The notes beneath the pieces were generated by a model. It searched no databases and was not told the DNA's origin. It saw only the letters and a program-made list of their open reading frames with translations. A stretch of DNA of 64,000 nt, taken from the NCBI RefSeq assembly GCF_000230995.2, contig NC_019973.1, forward strand, positions 3,238,001-3,302,000. Reading direction: 5' to 3'. The stretch comes from Mesorhizobium australicum WSM2073 (GTDB taxonomy: Bacteria; Pseudomonadota; Alphaproteobacteria; Rhizobiales; Rhizobiaceae). Position numbers and translations under genes: made by a program. Positions 32,502 through 41,623 of the stretch are shown here, in pieces (positions within the stretch are counted from its first letter, which is position 1; each line of letters starts with the position of its first letter).

Positions 32502-32604
32502 TGCTCTCTCCGAGGCGCGCGGCCCTGCCGTTCAGGCAACGCTATTCAACGGCTTTTCCTATATGCTGCCGGCGGGCGCTGCAAATGGCCCGGAGGGGGA
32601 AGTC

Positions 32605-33099
32605 ATGAGAAGAAATCTCGTTGCCGCCGCTGCCCTGGCGGCGGTGCTTGGCGCGCAATCGGCCTTCGCGGCATCCTGCGGCGGCTGGAGCGCCAAGATG
32701 GAGGAAGACGAGGGCGGCAGCGTGCTGACCGCTTCGGTCTGCGGCGGGCCGAAGGGCGACGCCTATCTGATGCTCAATTGCTACGACAAACCGGTGCTGA
32801 GCTACGATTTGGGCGCCATGGGCCAACAACTGGAGCCGGGCATCAGCGGCGCTTTCGACTTCAAGGTCGACGGCAAGACGGTGACGAAGACCCTGCAGCT
32901 GGAGGCGATGTACAATTATTTCGTGGCCGATCTGGAGAAGGGGGACCCGCTGCTCGACCTATTGCGGTCCAAGGGGGACGTGTCGGTCAGCGCTGCCAAA
33001 TATGGTTCGATCAGTTTTGCGCTGAAGGGTTCCAGTGGGGCAATCGGCAAGGTGCTGGCGCAGTGCGGCAAGGCCAAGCCGGCGGAGGACGGGGATTGA
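32605..33099 (+). CDS. Exported hypothetical protein
   Basis: 164 aa with a signal peptide (NLVAAAALAAVLGAQSAFA). The mature part contains four Cys, which could form two disulfides. A strong GGAGGGGGAA site precedes the ATG at 32605. The overall pattern (small periplasmic beta-rich protein) resembles IalB-like exported proteins, but no clear family is recognised. Confidence 0.7.
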   Translation: MRRNLVAAAALAAVLGAQSAFAASCGGWSAKMEEDEGGSVLTASVCGGPKGDAYLMLNCYDKPVLSYDLGAMGQQLEPGISGAFDFKVDGKTVTKTLQLEAMYNYFVADLEKGDPLLDLLRSKGDVSVSAAKYGSISFALKGSSGAIGKVLAQCGKAKPAEDGD

Positions 33100-33197
33100 A
33101 CCTCGAGAGGTTGCGCGCCCCTCGTTGTCCTACCGCCCATTGATCTCCATTCTATTAGCGGCTTGCCGCCAGTGCCGGGCGGCCGTATCTCACGTCC

Positions 33198-33656
33198 ATG
33201 ACCGACATCCAATTCCGCAAGGCGCAAGCCTCCGACCTGCCAGCCATCGTCGCCATGCTCGCCGACGATCCGCTGGGTGCCGCCCGCGAAGACGCCTCGT
33301 TGCCGTTGGCGCAGGGCTATATCGATGCCTTTGACGCCATCGATGCCGATCCCAATCAGCTGCTTGCCGTGGCCGTGGATGGCGCGGAGGTAATCGGCAC
33401 CCTGCAGATCAGCTTCCTTGCCGGTATTTCGCGCAAGGGCGGCTGGCGCGGGCAGATCGAGGCGGTTCGCGTTGTCAGCGGCAGGCGCTCCGACGGCGTC
33501 GGCAAGAAGATGTTCGAATGGGCGATCGACGAGTGCCGGGCGCGGGGCTGCGGCCTTGTGCAGCTCACCACCGACAAGGGGCGAGCGGATGCGCACCGCT
33601 TCTATGAAGGGCTCGGCTTCAGTGCCAGCCATATTGGTTACAAGAAGAGCCTTTAG
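33198..33656 (+). CDS. GNAT family N-acetyltransferase
   Basis: 152 aa with a complete GNAT fold. It has the substrate-side helix, IEAVRVVSGRRSDGVGKKMF (acetyl-CoA binding RxxGxGkk-like loop) and DAHRFYEGLGFSASHIGYKK near the end. Substrate is unknown. It is a single gene in a short intergenic context. Confidence 0.9.
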   Translation: MTDIQFRKAQASDLPAIVAMLADDPLGAAREDASLPLAQGYIDAFDAIDADPNQLLAVAVDGAEVIGTLQISFLAGISRKGGWRGQIEAVRVVSGRRSDGVGKKMFEWAIDECRARGCGLVQLTTDKGRADAHRFYEGLGFSASHIGYKKSL

Positions 33657-33794
33657 CGGAAACCCGCGCCGGTTCGGGCCTGGCGGTGACTGGCGTATAG
33701 CGGAAGCCCTTCAGGCACTATTCAAATCGCCTGGCAAAGCGGGTATAGGTCAGTCAGGTTGACCTATTGTAAAAAGCGTCCGGGGAGGCGTGTC

Positions 33795-35003
33795 GTGACC
33801 CTTTTGAACCTTTTGGCCTCGCGCTCATCGCGCATGAAGGCCTCCGAAATCCGCGAGCTGTTGAAGCTGCTCGACCAGCCCGACATCATCTCCTTCGCCG
33901 GCGGCATTCCCGATCCGTCGCTGTTTCCGGCGGACGCCATCCGCGATGCCTATGCCGACGTGCTCGGCGGCCCGGAAGCGGGGGCAGCACTGCAATACCA
34001 GGTTTCGGAAGGCTATCTGCCGCTGCGGCGCTGGCTCGCCGGGCAAATGGGCAAGCTCGGCGTGGCCTGCGACGAGGCCAACATCTTCATCACTTCCGGC
34101 TCGCAGCAGGCGCTGGATTACCTCGGCAAGCTGTTCCTGTCGCCAGGCGATACCGCGCTGGTGACATGGCCGACCTATCTCGGCGCGCTGCAGGCCTTCA
34201 ACGCCTACGAGCCGCGCTACGACCGGCTGCGGCCCGAGGGCGGCAACATGACGCCCGATGCCTACCACACTGCCGCCGCCGCTCATGGCGGCAAGGTGAA
34301 ATTCGCCTATCTGGTGCCCGATTTCGCCAACCCGACCGGCAACACGCTGGACCGAAAGCAGCGCGAGGCAGTGCTCGACCTTGCCGGCGAGCTCGACATC
34401 GCCGTCATCGAGGATGCCGCCTACCGGGCGCTGCGCTATGACGGCGAGGGTGTGCCGCCGATCCTGGCGCTCGACTGCATCAGGTCCGGCGGCATCGACA
34501 AGGCGCGCACGCTCTATTGCGGCTCGTTCTCGAAAATTCTGTCGCCGGGCATGCGTGTCGGCTGGGTTTGCGCTCCGCGCCGCGTGGTGGAAAGGCTGGT
34601 GCTGATGAAGCAGGCTTCGGACCTGCACAGCCCGTCCGTCAACCAGATGGTGATGCACCGCGTCGCCGAAGCCGTGTTCGACGGCCAGGTGGAAAAACTC
34701 ATCGGCGCCTACCGCGAGCGCCGCGACGGCCTGCTTGGCGGGCTTGACGCCAACATGCCGGAGGGGGTGACCTGGAGCCGTCCGGAAGGCGGCATGTTCG
34801 TCTGGGTGACGCTGCCGGAGGGCACCGACGCCACGGACCTCCTGGCACGGTCGGTGAAGGAGGCGCGGGTCGCCTTCGTGCCGGGCAACGCCTTTTACGC
34901 CGACGGCACCGGGCGCAACACGCTGCGGCTGTCGTTCACGCTGGCCACCCGCAGCGCGGTGAGCGAGGGTATTCCCCGGCTGGCGGCGCTGCTCAAGGGG
35001 TAG
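33795..35003 (+). CDS. PLP-dependent aminotransferase, LysN-like class I
   Basis: 402 aa. It has the class I elements FAGGIPDPSLFP, TSGSQQALD, PDFANPTGNTLD, and the PLP lysine in GSFSKILSPGMRVGW. This resembles 2-aminoadipate or aromatic/branched aminotransferases with broad specificity. The GTG at 33795 is preferred because GGGAGG lies 6 bases before it; the longer frame begins only at TTG. Confidence 0.87.
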   Translation: MTLLNLLASRSSRMKASEIRELLKLLDQPDIISFAGGIPDPSLFPADAIRDAYADVLGGPEAGAALQYQVSEGYLPLRRWLAGQMGKLGVACDEANIFITSGSQQALDYLGKLFLSPGDTALVTWPTYLGALQAFNAYEPRYDRLRPEGGNMTPDAYHTAAAAHGGKVKFAYLVPDFANPTGNTLDRKQREAVLDLAGELDIAVIEDAAYRALRYDGEGVPPILALDCIRSGGIDKARTLYCGSFSKILSPGMRVGWVCAPRRVVERLVLMKQASDLHSPSVNQMVMHRVAEAVFDGQVEKLIGAYRERRDGLLGGLDANMPEGVTWSRPEGGMFVWVTLPEGTDATDLLARSVKEARVAFVPGNAFYADGTGRNTLRLSFTLATRSAVSEGIPRLAALLKG

Positions 35004-35095
35004 AGCAAATTCCAGGAAAAGTGTGAAACGGTTTACCGGGACAAGCGCGCAGCACCTTCCCCAGGAATTGCGCAATAGCAAAGAGCGGCAGGCGC

Positions 35096-35386
35096 CTAAG
35101 CCGGCACGTTCACCAGCTGCTTGAGCTTCGCAAGCCTGGCGCGGGCGAGCTTGCGGATCGGCTTTTCGAAACCCTCTTCGCCGGCTTCGACGACGAAGAC
35201 CAATGTCTTGAAGTCCAGCATGAACTCGTCGATGGCCCGCGTCGTCTGTTCGGACCTGTCCTTGAACCGGCGCAGCAATGCGTTCGCTTCCTCGATGGCA
35301 TCGGCATTGGCGCCGTCGACCAGCGCTTCAAGCTTCTGAAAACAATCCAACCGAAAATTCTCCCGCCGCGCCTCCAAACTTGCCAT
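35096..35386 (-). CDS. Small helical hypothetical protein
   Basis: 96 aa, strongly helical and charged (FRLDCFQKLEALVDGANADA, then LARARLAKLKQLV). It starts MASLEARRENFR. I recognise no family. It is convergent with the aminotransferase gene and divergent from the VOC gene. Confidence 0.55.
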   Translation of the reverse strand: MASLEARRENFRLDCFQKLEALVDGANADAIEEANALLRRFKDRSEQTTRAIDEFMLDFKTLVFVVEAGEEGFEKPIRKLARARLAKLKQLVNVPA

Positions 35387-35505
35387 CGGTGCAAAAGTTC
35401 CATCGGGCTCGAAAAATTGTCGCTGGTTGTCAGCAGAGGCTCGCGCCCCGCGTTGACGCCCTGCCAACCGCACCTAAATTCGAGGCCTTGCGAGGAGGCG
35501 CTTTC

Positions 35506-35934
35506 ATGGAAACCCAGGAATTGCATCGCGGCCGGCTCATCGACCACCTCCAGCTCGTGGTCCGGGATCTCCCCGCCAGCCGGCGTTTCTACGAGGCGGT
35601 TTTCCAAGTCCTTGGTGTCCCGATCGGCGGCACCGGCGAGGATTATTTCTGGGCCGACGAATTGTTCATTTCCAGCGCCGACAGCCGGGCCGCGCTGGGA
35701 AAGCTGACCGGACGTCATCATCTGGCCTTCCAGGCCAGGGATCACGCCATGGTCGATGCCTTCTACAAGGCCGGGCTCGAAGCCGGCGGCACGGACAATG
35801 GCGCGCCTGGCGAGCGGTCCTATCATCCCGGCTATTATGCCGCCTTCCTGCTCGACCCGGACGGCAACAACATCGAGGCCGTCCACCACGGCCCGGCCAA
35901 CCGCAGCGCCGCGTCGGTGAAGATCACGTTCTAG
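35506..35934 (+). CDS. VOC family (glyoxalase-like) protein
   Basis: 142 aa. A first beta-alpha-beta-beta-beta unit starts IDHLQLVVRDLPASRRFYEA, and the second ends AFLLDPDGNNIEAVHHGP with the metal-type Glu. It is a ring-cleavage-dioxygenase/glyoxalase fold, with unknown substrate. CGAGGAGG precedes the ATG. The AraC gene follows 139 bases downstream. Confidence 0.87.
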   Translation: METQELHRGRLIDHLQLVVRDLPASRRFYEAVFQVLGVPIGGTGEDYFWADELFISSADSRAALGKLTGRHHLAFQARDHAMVDAFYKAGLEAGGTDNGAPGERSYHPGYYAAFLLDPDGNNIEAVHHGPANRSAASVKITF

Positions 35935-36073
35935 GAGCAATCGGTCGACCGCGTTGAGGCGAGGTGATTCCGATGCCGCATTTCCGGGGTATTTCGGAGA
36001 CTCGGACGCCACACCGGCGAATCCGATCGGATTCTTGACCTGGGCGGCACTGAAATTGTCCTGCGGAGCATGG

Positions 36074-37120
36074 ATGGCGCCGTCTCTGGACAAGAGGCAA
36101 ATCGGTCCCATACGGTGCGGTTTCAGGGAAGACGCGTGCGCGGGAAAGGCCGGTTGCTCGTTGAAAAAGAACGTCTTCTCTTCGCTCGATCTGCCGTCGC
36201 ATCTCGACGACCGCGCGCGCTTCGCGCTCTGGCAGGACATTCATGTCGCCGAGATCTGGTCGGTCGAATATGCCATCTCCGGCAATGTGCCGTTCCAGGC
36301 GGATATCGAAGCCACCGCCATCGGGCCGCTGGTGCTCGGGCGGATGGCCGGGACGATCAAGCATGCGAGCCGCAAGACGCGCAACATCGCCGACGACGGC
36401 CGCGACGGCTATCTGCTGCTGGTCAACGATGGCGACACCAGGCTGAGCGGTGTGCAGACCGGCCGCGACTACAGCATCGGCAGGGGCGAAGGCGCGCTGG
36501 TCTCGGCTTCGGAAGCGCTGGAAATGACCGGCGGCGACCGCAATGTCTGGACCAATGTCGTGGTGCCCCGCGAAATCATGGAAAATGCCTTCGCCCATGT
36601 CGAGGACCGCCTGGCGCTGACCATCGGCGTCGACAATGAAGCGCTCGACATGCTCAAGCGCTATTGCGGCTTCCTGGAAGCGGGGCCGGCATTGCTCTTG
36701 CCCGATCTTGTCGCCCATGCCACCGAAACGATCGTCGACCTGATCGGATTGGCGACGGGCGCCAAGGGCGAGATCGCCGAGCTGGCGGGCGTGCGAGGCC
36801 TGCGCGCGGCAAGGCTGCAAGCCATCCTGCAGACGATGCGGGACAATTTCGCCGATCCCGGCATCTCGGCCCAGCATATCGCCCAGCGTTTGCGGCTTTC
36901 CGCGCGCTACGTCCATGATCTCCTGCAGGAAACGGGCTCGAGTTTCGCCGAGCATATTCTCGAACTGCGTCTGCAGAGAGCCCACCGCATGCTGCGCGAC
37001 CGGCGCAACGACCGCATGCGGGTCAGCGAGATCGCGCTGTTGAGCGGCTTTTCCGACGTCTCCTACTTCAATCGCTGTTTCCGCCGCCGCTTCGGCTCGA
37101 CGCCGAACGCGGCCCGTTAG
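36074..37120 (+). CDS. AraC-family transcriptional regulator
   Basis: 348 aa. The N-terminal AraC-binding-like (PF14525-type) domain spans roughly 30-200. The C-terminal pair of HTH motifs includes ISAQHIAQRLRLSARYVHDL and VSEIALLSGFSDVSYFNRCF. The ATG at 36074 is preceded by CGGAG; the frame is open further upstream but only to TTG. It likely controls the neighbouring VOC gene or a distant locus. Confidence 0.87.
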   Translation: MAPSLDKRQIGPIRCGFREDACAGKAGCSLKKNVFSSLDLPSHLDDRARFALWQDIHVAEIWSVEYAISGNVPFQADIEATAIGPLVLGRMAGTIKHASRKTRNIADDGRDGYLLLVNDGDTRLSGVQTGRDYSIGRGEGALVSASEALEMTGGDRNVWTNVVVPREIMENAFAHVEDRLALTIGVDNEALDMLKRYCGFLEAGPALLLPDLVAHATETIVDLIGLATGAKGEIAELAGVRGLRAARLQAILQTMRDNFADPGISAQHIAQRLRLSARYVHDLLQETGSSFAEHILELRLQRAHRMLRDRRNDRMRVSEIALLSGFSDVSYFNRCFRRRFGSTPNAAR

Positions 37121-37421
37121 AGCGAATCATCGTCTCACAGAATCGATGGCCGCTCTAACTCCTTGTTTTCGCAATTCCGGGCGGAAGCGCGGCACCAAAG
37201 ACAAGGACTCGAAGCGAGTCGGATCAGTTGTCTTCGAACCGATCGACTGATGCCGAACGGCCACACTGATCGGCCCGAGTGCCGCAGCGCTCTCCACGAC
37301 AATTCCAATGCGGCTCAGCCCAAGACGCCGCCCGCGAACAATGCAAAACCTCGACGATACCCGGGTCGCCGCGGAGTATTTTCCACGGCCGGGGAAAGCA
37401 ACATCATTGGGGTAGCAAACA
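37121..37421. other. Intergenic region before the outer-membrane barrel pair
   Basis: No convincing gene. A 9-bp inverted repeat (GTTAGAGCG 37116-37124 and CGCTCTAAC 37151-37159) overlaps the end of the AraC gene and may be a weak terminator. The last 150 or so bases resemble the region before the second barrel gene (shared TGAACGGCCACAC-like and CAGCCCAAGACGCCGCC tracts), so they belong to a duplicated promoter. Confidence 0.5.
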
Positions 37422-38117
37422 GTGAAAACGATTCTTCTCGCCACCATCCTCGTGCTTGCGCCAGCCGGCATGGCGTCCGCGGCGGACGTCAACGAAACCT
37501 TGCCGGTTGCTGCCGGCTATGACTGGTCCGGCCTCTATGCCGGCGTTCACTTCGGTTACGTAGCCGGGAAATCCAATCTCTTCATCGGCGGCGCCGGCAT
37601 TGGGGGCACCGACGTCAATGCTGCCTTCGATCCGGACGGTTTTATTGGTGGCATCCATATCGGCGTCAATCAGGAATTGGCGAACCGTTTCGTGCTCGGC
37701 GCCGAGGCTGACCTTGCCTACGGCAATGTCGATGCGGTGGGGACCTTCGCCGGTGCCGGCGCGTTGTTGTCGAGCGAACTCAAGTGGTCGGGTTCGGCCC
37801 GGCTGCGGGCCGGCTATGCGTTCGATCGGACGTTGCCTTATATCAGTGCCGGCGTGGCAGCGGCCAAGTATGAAATGAGTGTGGTCAGCAGTGGTCCCCT
37901 CGGTACAGTAACAATCCACGACGAAACCCATCTTGGCTGGACGGTTGGGGCCGGCGTCGAGCACGCTTTCACCGACAAATGGATCGCCCGCGTCGAATAT
38001 CGCTATTCCGACTTTGGCAAAGAGGATCTCTCGGTGCCGATTTTTGGTCTTGGCACGGTTTCGAACATCGATCTCAAGACGCACGATTTACGCGTCGGCC
38101 TCAGCTATAAGTTCTGA
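37422..38117 (+). CDS. Outer-membrane beta-barrel protein, Omp25/RopB-like
   Basis: 231 aa with a signal peptide (MKTILLATILVLAPAGMASA). The mature start NETLPVAAGYDWSGLYAGVH is typical of the rhizobial opacity/Omp25-like eight-strand barrels, and it ends with the terminal aromatic signature LRVGLSYKF required for outer-membrane insertion. It starts at GTG 37422. A strong terminator follows. A paralogue lies at 38346. Confidence 0.88.
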   Translation: MKTILLATILVLAPAGMASAADVNETLPVAAGYDWSGLYAGVHFGYVAGKSNLFIGGAGIGGTDVNAAFDPDGFIGGIHIGVNQELANRFVLGAEADLAYGNVDAVGTFAGAGALLSSELKWSGSARLRAGYAFDRTLPYISAGVAAAKYEMSVVSSGPLGTVTIHDETHLGWTVGAGVEHAFTDKWIARVEYRYSDFGKEDLSVPIFGLGTVSNIDLKTHDLRVGLSYKF

Positions 38118-38132
38118 CACGCCGGTTCGAAC

Positions 38133-38160
38133 AAAACCCTGGCGTCCGCGCCGGGGTTTT
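38133..38160 (+). terminator. Rho-independent terminator after the first barrel gene
   Basis: AAAACCC pairs with GGGTTTT through a GC-rich inner stem (GGCG / CGCC) and ends in TTTT. It lies 16 bases after the stop, so the two barrel genes are separate transcripts. Confidence 0.75.
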
Positions 38161-38345
38161 GCCTGCGCCGCGGCTGATGCTGAACGGCCACACCGGCCGG
38201 GCGGGGTGCGGCGGCGCGCTCCAAGACAATTCCGATGCTGTCCAGCCCAAGACGCCGCCGGCGATCAATGCAACACCGTAGCTTCGACTGACCGCCACTG
38301 ACCATGTCGGTCGTGGTGCAGCATCCCGGGGACAGCAGACAAGCA

Positions 38346-39062
38346 ATGAAAACGATTCTTCTCGCCACTGCCTTTCTTTTCGTTCCCGCCGGCATGGCGT
38401 TGGCCGCCGACCCCACCGAGACCTTGCCGGTCGCGGCCAGCTACAACTGGTCCGGCGGCTATTTCGGAGCACAGGCCGGATATGCCCGGAGCGACGCCAG
38501 GGTCGGACAGACTTTCGCGCCGGGCAGCTTCGACAATTACGGCTGGGGTTACAGCCCGTCCGGCGGTTTCGGCGGTGTGTTTGCCGGCTACAACAAGCAG
38601 TTCGACAGCGGATTGGTTGTTGGCGTCGAGGGAGACTACAGCTTTGCAAGCGTGAAAGACACGACGCTCTACCGGGCGCTCGGCGTCGACGACCCCGCCT
38701 TTGGTGGCGAGCTCGAGCTTGAGGCGGTAGGCACCGTGCGCCTCAGAGCCGGTTATGCGATCGATCGCTGGCTTCCTTTCGTCACCGGCGGCCTGGCGGT
38801 GGCAAGCTACAAACACACGACCACCAACATTCCGGGCGGTCCCTATGCCGACGTCCGAGATACCGTCGCGGGTTATACGCTGGGTGCGGGCGGCGAATAC
38901 GCCGTCACCGACAATTGGGTGGTTCGGGGCGAATACAGGTTCGCCGATTTCGGCCGCCACACCTCCGTGCGCCACGCCTTCTCCAATGGCGCTCCCCTCA
39001 ATCGGGATGCCATCGAACTGACGACACAGGATCTGCGGATCGGCGTGGCCTACAAATTCTGA
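38346..39062 (+). CDS. Outer-membrane beta-barrel protein, Omp25/RopB-like (paralogue)
   Basis: 238 aa. The signal peptide MKTILLATAFLFVPAGMALA is nearly that of the preceding barrel, and the mature TETLPVAASYNWSGGYFGAQ and LRIGVAYKF ends match it. The middle differs, with a Tyr/Gly-rich loop. It arose by tandem duplication that included the upstream region. The start ATG is 38346; the frame is open further upstream but without coding character. Confidence 0.88.
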   Translation: MKTILLATAFLFVPAGMALAADPTETLPVAASYNWSGGYFGAQAGYARSDARVGQTFAPGSFDNYGWGYSPSGGFGGVFAGYNKQFDSGLVVGVEGDYSFASVKDTTLYRALGVDDPAFGGELELEAVGTVRLRAGYAIDRWLPFVTGGLAVASYKHTTTNIPGGPYADVRDTVAGYTLGAGGEYAVTDNWVVRGEYRFADFGRHTSVRHAFSNGAPLNRDAIELTTQDLRIGVAYKF

Positions 39063-39109
39063 TCTCCACGGCCGGACGCTGGTCCGGAAATTCGCATTCG
39101 AGGGCTCTA

Positions 39110-39934
39110 ATGCATCGCTTTTCAATCTTCGCCGCGTCGTCGCTGGTCGCCGCGACCTCCGCTTACGCCGCCGATACGCAGCAACCGCTGGCAGCGGAGA
39201 CGGTGGTGACGCCGCATGTTTCGGGCTACGGCGAACTCTATCTCGGCGGGCTTCGCTTCGTCGGCGACGACTACACGACCCGGGCCGGCGGCGGCGCCGT
39301 GCGCGTCAACATTCCGTTTGCCGAGCGCTGGAATTTGCAGGGCGACCTGACCTACGACCGCATCTGGGGCCATTACGCCCCCCTGGATGACACGCGCGGT
39401 GCGGTCCATGGCTTCTACCGCGATTCCGACCGTTTCGCCGCCGGCATTTTCGCCGCCTACACATCTGTCGGCGAAAGCGGGGTGACCGTAAACAACTATG
39501 CGGTCGGCCCGGAAGCACAACTCTATTTCGGCAATCTGACCCTCTATGGCCAGGCCAGTGTCGGCCAGCTCACCATCAGCGACTTTCATGGCGACCAATG
39601 GGGTATACGCGCGGTGGCGCGCTACTTCGTCCGGAAGAATCTTCGCCTCGATGCGGAGCTCGACTTCAACCGAACCGACTACAACGGCACCAACGAAGAC
39701 GTGGTCGGTGCCGCCGTGCAGGCCATGTACCGGTTCGACGAAACGCCATGGGCGGTGTTCGGACGCTATGAATTCGAGCGGAGGAAGTTCGAAACGTCTA
39801 CGCAGGACACCAGGGCCAACAAGGTCGTCATCGGCCTGCGCGCCAGCTTCGGCAGCGATACGCTGTTCGACGAGGACCGCAACGGCGCGACCATGGACAC
39901 CTATCGGGCCGCTTCGGTGATCAACACGAAGTGA
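39110..39934 (+). CDS. Exported outer-membrane-type hypothetical protein
   Basis: 274 aa with a signal peptide (FSIFAASSLVAATSAYA). The repeating strand pattern (GYGELYLGG, WNLQGDLTYDRIWGHYA, LTLYGQASVG, VVIGLRASFG) suggests a beta barrel of about ten strands. It lacks a terminal Phe. It lies 47 bases after the second barrel gene and could be cotranscribed with it. No specific family is recognised. Confidence 0.7.
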   Translation: MHRFSIFAASSLVAATSAYAADTQQPLAAETVVTPHVSGYGELYLGGLRFVGDDYTTRAGGGAVRVNIPFAERWNLQGDLTYDRIWGHYAPLDDTRGAVHGFYRDSDRFAAGIFAAYTSVGESGVTVNNYAVGPEAQLYFGNLTLYGQASVGQLTISDFHGDQWGIRAVARYFVRKNLRLDAELDFNRTDYNGTNEDVVGAAVQAMYRFDETPWAVFGRYEFERRKFETSTQDTRANKVVIGLRASFGSDTLFDEDRNGATMDTYRAASVINTK

Positions 39935-40386
39935 GCCGGCGGCACGACTGGAAAGGCGCGGCCTGGCTTTTGCCTTCGACCTGCATGCCGAGCGGGTTAT
40001 CGGACTGGTCGCACGGCCGATGCCGCCTTCGCGGCGCGTCCTGGAAAAACACGTTTTTCGCTTCGAAGGCGAGGTGACGCCGCACGGTGCGCCGACCGAC
40101 CTCTTCGCTCTCGAAAGAAGGCGGGAAACAACCGGCACATCCGGTCAATGACAGGGCTGCCAGCCGCAAGCGGGCTTTCTCGCGCCGGCACCTTCGCAAG
40201 CGGCACGAGACAGTGGAGACTGGCGCCGATCAGCCTTGTTGAGCCGTGCCTTGCGTTGCCAGATTGGTGGCCGCGGTGCTAACCGGGAAATGGCTGACGG
40301 GAATCGACCTCAAAGCAATGCGCGAGGTCTTTCCCAATAACATCCCGAACAGACCATCTCTTGCCCACCGTGGAGAAACAATTTTT
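39935..40386. other. Intergenic region without recognised gene
   Basis: About 450 bases. Open frames here lack ribosome-binding sites and family signatures. A GAAAAAC-AC-GTTTTTC short palindrome occurs around 40052. I see no RNA gene or promoter with confidence, apart from a GTGGAG site before the next gene. Confidence 0.5.
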
Positions 40387-40902
40387 ATGCAAAAACCAGC
40401 CAGGGCGATCCGTGTCGCCGCGCCGTTGCTTACGATTTTGGGCATGGCCACACCATTCATATTAACAATTTCTCATATATCTTCGGCGCAGGCTCAGGAG
40501 GAATATCTTCCGACCCAGAAGGACTTTGTCGGCAAATGGCAACTCAGCGGCGCGACCATCCGGCCGCCGCGCGACATGAAGGATGCGGCAACGCCGGAAC
40601 AGGAAGCGGCCGCCAATGAGTTCCAGCAGACGGTGACCGCGTTTTACGGCGCGTTCGATTATCTGGAGATCACGGCGGACGGCCGCTACAATTTCCATCA
40701 GCCCGGTGACCCGGCATCAGGTTCCTGCATCTGGTGCGGAACCTGGTTCTTCAACAAGAGTTCGCTATGGCTGGAGCTGGACACGGCACCCCGGCTTGAT
40801 ATCTACGCCAAGGGCGGCGACATCCAGATGACCTATACCGCCGAACCCGACGAAAAATCGAAATACGCCTGGCTGGTTTTTGGCTGGACGAAGGTCGAGT
40901 AG
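40387..40902 (+). CDS. Exported hypothetical protein
   Basis: 171 aa. A signal peptide (VAAPLLTILGMATPFILTIS) is followed by a mature part with FVGKWQLSGATIRPPRDMKD and a CIWCGTW pair of cysteines. A lipocalin-like or DUF-type stress protein is possible, since FVGKW resembles lipocalin openings, but no firm assignment is made. GTGGAG lies upstream of the ATG. Confidence 0.65.
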   Translation: MQKPARAIRVAAPLLTILGMATPFILTISHISSAQAQEEYLPTQKDFVGKWQLSGATIRPPRDMKDAATPEQEAAANEFQQTVTAFYGAFDYLEITADGRYNFHQPGDPASGSCIWCGTWFFNKSSLWLELDTAPRLDIYAKGGDIQMTYTAEPDEKSKYAWLVFGWTKVE

Positions 40903-40984
40903 ACGCCGCGCGCCTCGACAGGTCCGAGCGGCTTTTCTCCAATCTTGTATGCTCGTATACGAGTTGAAGACCCGGGGAGTTCGC

Positions 40985-41601
40985 ATGAGTCCATTGCCTG
41001 AAACCGTGCCGTTTTTCAGTCAGTGGGAGACGCCTGACATGACGCTGGCAGTGCTCGCCGACGGCGCGAAGCCGCGTTGCGGCGGGATCCGCTATGGCAG
41101 GGATCAGGCGCTGCCACGCTCGATGAATACACGGCCTGGGCCGCCAATGTCTGCGGCATGGCGTGTCTCAAGATGATCCTGGCGACGCGCGGCGAGATCG
41201 TGCCGACGATCGAACTGGCCAGGCGATGCACTCCATATGGCGGCTATGTCGTCAATGAAGGCTCGATCAAGGGGCTGATCTATGCGCCCTTCGTCACCTT
41301 CGTGAAGGCGGAATTCGGCCTCGATGCCGAGGTGATGACCGATGTCGCGACGGCTGACATTCCGTCGATCCTCGGCCGGTCGCGGTTCTTCATCGCTTCG
41401 GTCAGCAGTTCGATCCGCTGGCCCGAGCGCGAGCCGCCATCGAAGGGCGGACATTTGGTTCTGGTCACCGCCGCCTCGGATGAAGGGTTCCGCTTTCACA
41501 ACCCATCCGGCCATACCAGTGCCACACAGGCCAACGCAGTGTTGGCGCCAGCCGCTTTCGACCGCTTCTTTGCCAATCGCGGCATTGCCGTCGCCATTTG
41601 A
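40985..41601 (+). pseudogene. Frameshifted C39-peptidase-like gene
   Basis: The 5' part (MSPLPETVPFFSQWETPDMT) reads in one frame to about 41080. The expected continuation (DPLWQGSGAATLDEYTAWAA) lies in another frame from about 41077 to 41601, with NVCGMACLKMILATRG giving the Cys of a C39-like peptidase. A shift equivalent to one missing base near 41060-41085 joins them. It may be a mutation or a sequence error. The intact part alone would be 174 aa from a TTG. The D-Ala-D-Ala ligase gene follows 22 bases downstream. Confidence 0.6.
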
Positions 41602-41623
41602 TTTTGACAGTTGAGGGATTTCG

